From Xenorhabdus eapokensis (GTDB taxonomy: Bacteria > Pseudomonadota > Gammaproteobacteria > Enterobacterales > Enterobacteriaceae), in contig NZ_MKGQ01000068.1 of NCBI RefSeq assembly GCF_001908105.1, positions 1 through 5,093 of the forward strand: a stretch of DNA of 5,093 nucleotides, in the 5' to 3' direction. The position numbers and the translations under genes were made by a program. Below the pieces are notes generated by a model, which was not told the origin of the DNA, made no database searches, and worked only from the letters and a program-made list of their open reading frames with translations. Shown here piece by piece: positions 4,919-5,093 of the stretch; the first letter of the stretch is position 1; the number at the start of each line of letters is the position of its first letter.

Positions 4919-5051
4919 ACGAATGGTCAAAAAATATAGTGAAAGAATATAGTGAACAAATAGGGCGTGTTGATGTTTTGTGAGGGATTATTAAACAGCA
5001 TGATGATTTGGTATAATTACTTTCGCCAAAAAACAACCAGACCTCACCATC
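4919..5051 (+). other. Integrase downstream region and IS5-like left end
   Basis: Two exact copies of AATATAGTGAA (4933-4943 and 4946-4956) lie with a 13-base period just after the integrase stop. The left terminus of the following insertion sequence probably begins near 4963 (GGGCGTGTTGATGTTTTG), but its other end is outside the window. No tRNA gene or recognisable attachment core is visible. Confidence 0.4.
5009..5017 (+). promoter_or_regulatory. Extended -10 promoter of the IS5-like transposase
   Basis: TGGTATAAT is a perfect extended -10 element, 34 bases before the ATG at 5052. The -35 region (TTATTA at 4988-4993) is weak, as is common for extended -10 promoters. Confidence 0.55.
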
Positions 5052-5093
5052 ATGCCGCGAACTATGTTAACAGATCTCCAATGGAATAAGCTA
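5052..5093 (+). CDS. IS5-family transposase, first 14 codons (partial)
   Basis: MPRTMLTDLQWNKL is the typical beginning of IS5-family transposases of the IS427-like type, whose N-terminus is usually MPR.(M/L)L(T/S)D..W. The gene runs off the window, so intactness cannot be judged. The upstream extended -10 promoter and probable left terminus fit a complete element inserted just after the integrase gene. The assignment rests on 14 residues. Confidence 0.65.
   Translation, partial: MPRTMLTDLQWNKL

Noticed and set aside
4851..5036. 61-codon minus-strand frame over the integrase end and IS left end
   Set aside because: No ribosome binding site or known motif, and it spans the boundary between the prophage and the IS.
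1..5093. CRISPR array or RNA gene
   Set aside because: No regularly spaced repeats of CRISPR type and no tRNA or rRNA-like sequence were seen. The repeats present are inverted duplications of phage DNA.

Overview
This window looks like a decayed prophage boundary in a gammaproteobacterium of the order Enterobacterales. The style of the integrase, of the small phage genes and of the AT-rich orphan ORFs reminds me most of Xenorhabdus or Photorhabdus, but that assignment is from memory only. Almost nothing is a healthy housekeeping gene. The recognisable pieces come from P2-like phages: portal protein gpQ, two cos-like sequences, two remnants of a small cysteine-rich early gene, and a phage integrase. 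Pieces of two insertion sequences are also present.

Layout. 82-540 (+) is an unrecognised 152-residue ORF with a good ribosome binding site. 541-840 holds only short open frames of possible phage origin. 841-1005 (+) is a broken, internally deleted cysteine-rich phage gene. It converges through a hairpin on two small related genes on the minus strand (1094-1399 and 1523-1858). Upstream of these, still reading on the minus strand, come a cos-like sequence (about 1986-1997), a rho-independent terminator (2087-2114) and the last few codons of a portal gene (2140-2170). At about 2165-2170 the sequence turns round. From there, on the plus strand, lie a 5'-truncated and internally deleted portal gene (to 2884), its terminator (2904-2927), a second cos-like sequence (3018-3029), a third member of the small family (3238-3656, frameshifted), a hairpin, and on the opposite strand the 3' part of a second cysteine-rich gene (3735 to about 3885). 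This is cut off by the right end of an IS3-family element (about 3885-4048), which also removed the start of the tyrosine recombinase at 4049-4918. The window ends in the first 14 codons of an IS5-like transposase (5052 onward).

Interpretation. About 841-3885 is a large imperfect inverted repeat made from two copies of the same P2-like segment, early-gene end / cargo / cos / Q, joined head to head inside Q. In P2 the matching place, between the end of the early region and cos, carries the tin and old genes and is known as a variable anti-phage cargo site. The three small proteins occupy that place, read in the direction expected for such cargo, and share an N-terminal I..F(I/L)..E...GR(H/N)W motif and a C-terminal LYxN..W motif. 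They are the most interesting content of the window. Their function is unknown; a defence or immunity-type role is an inference from position only.
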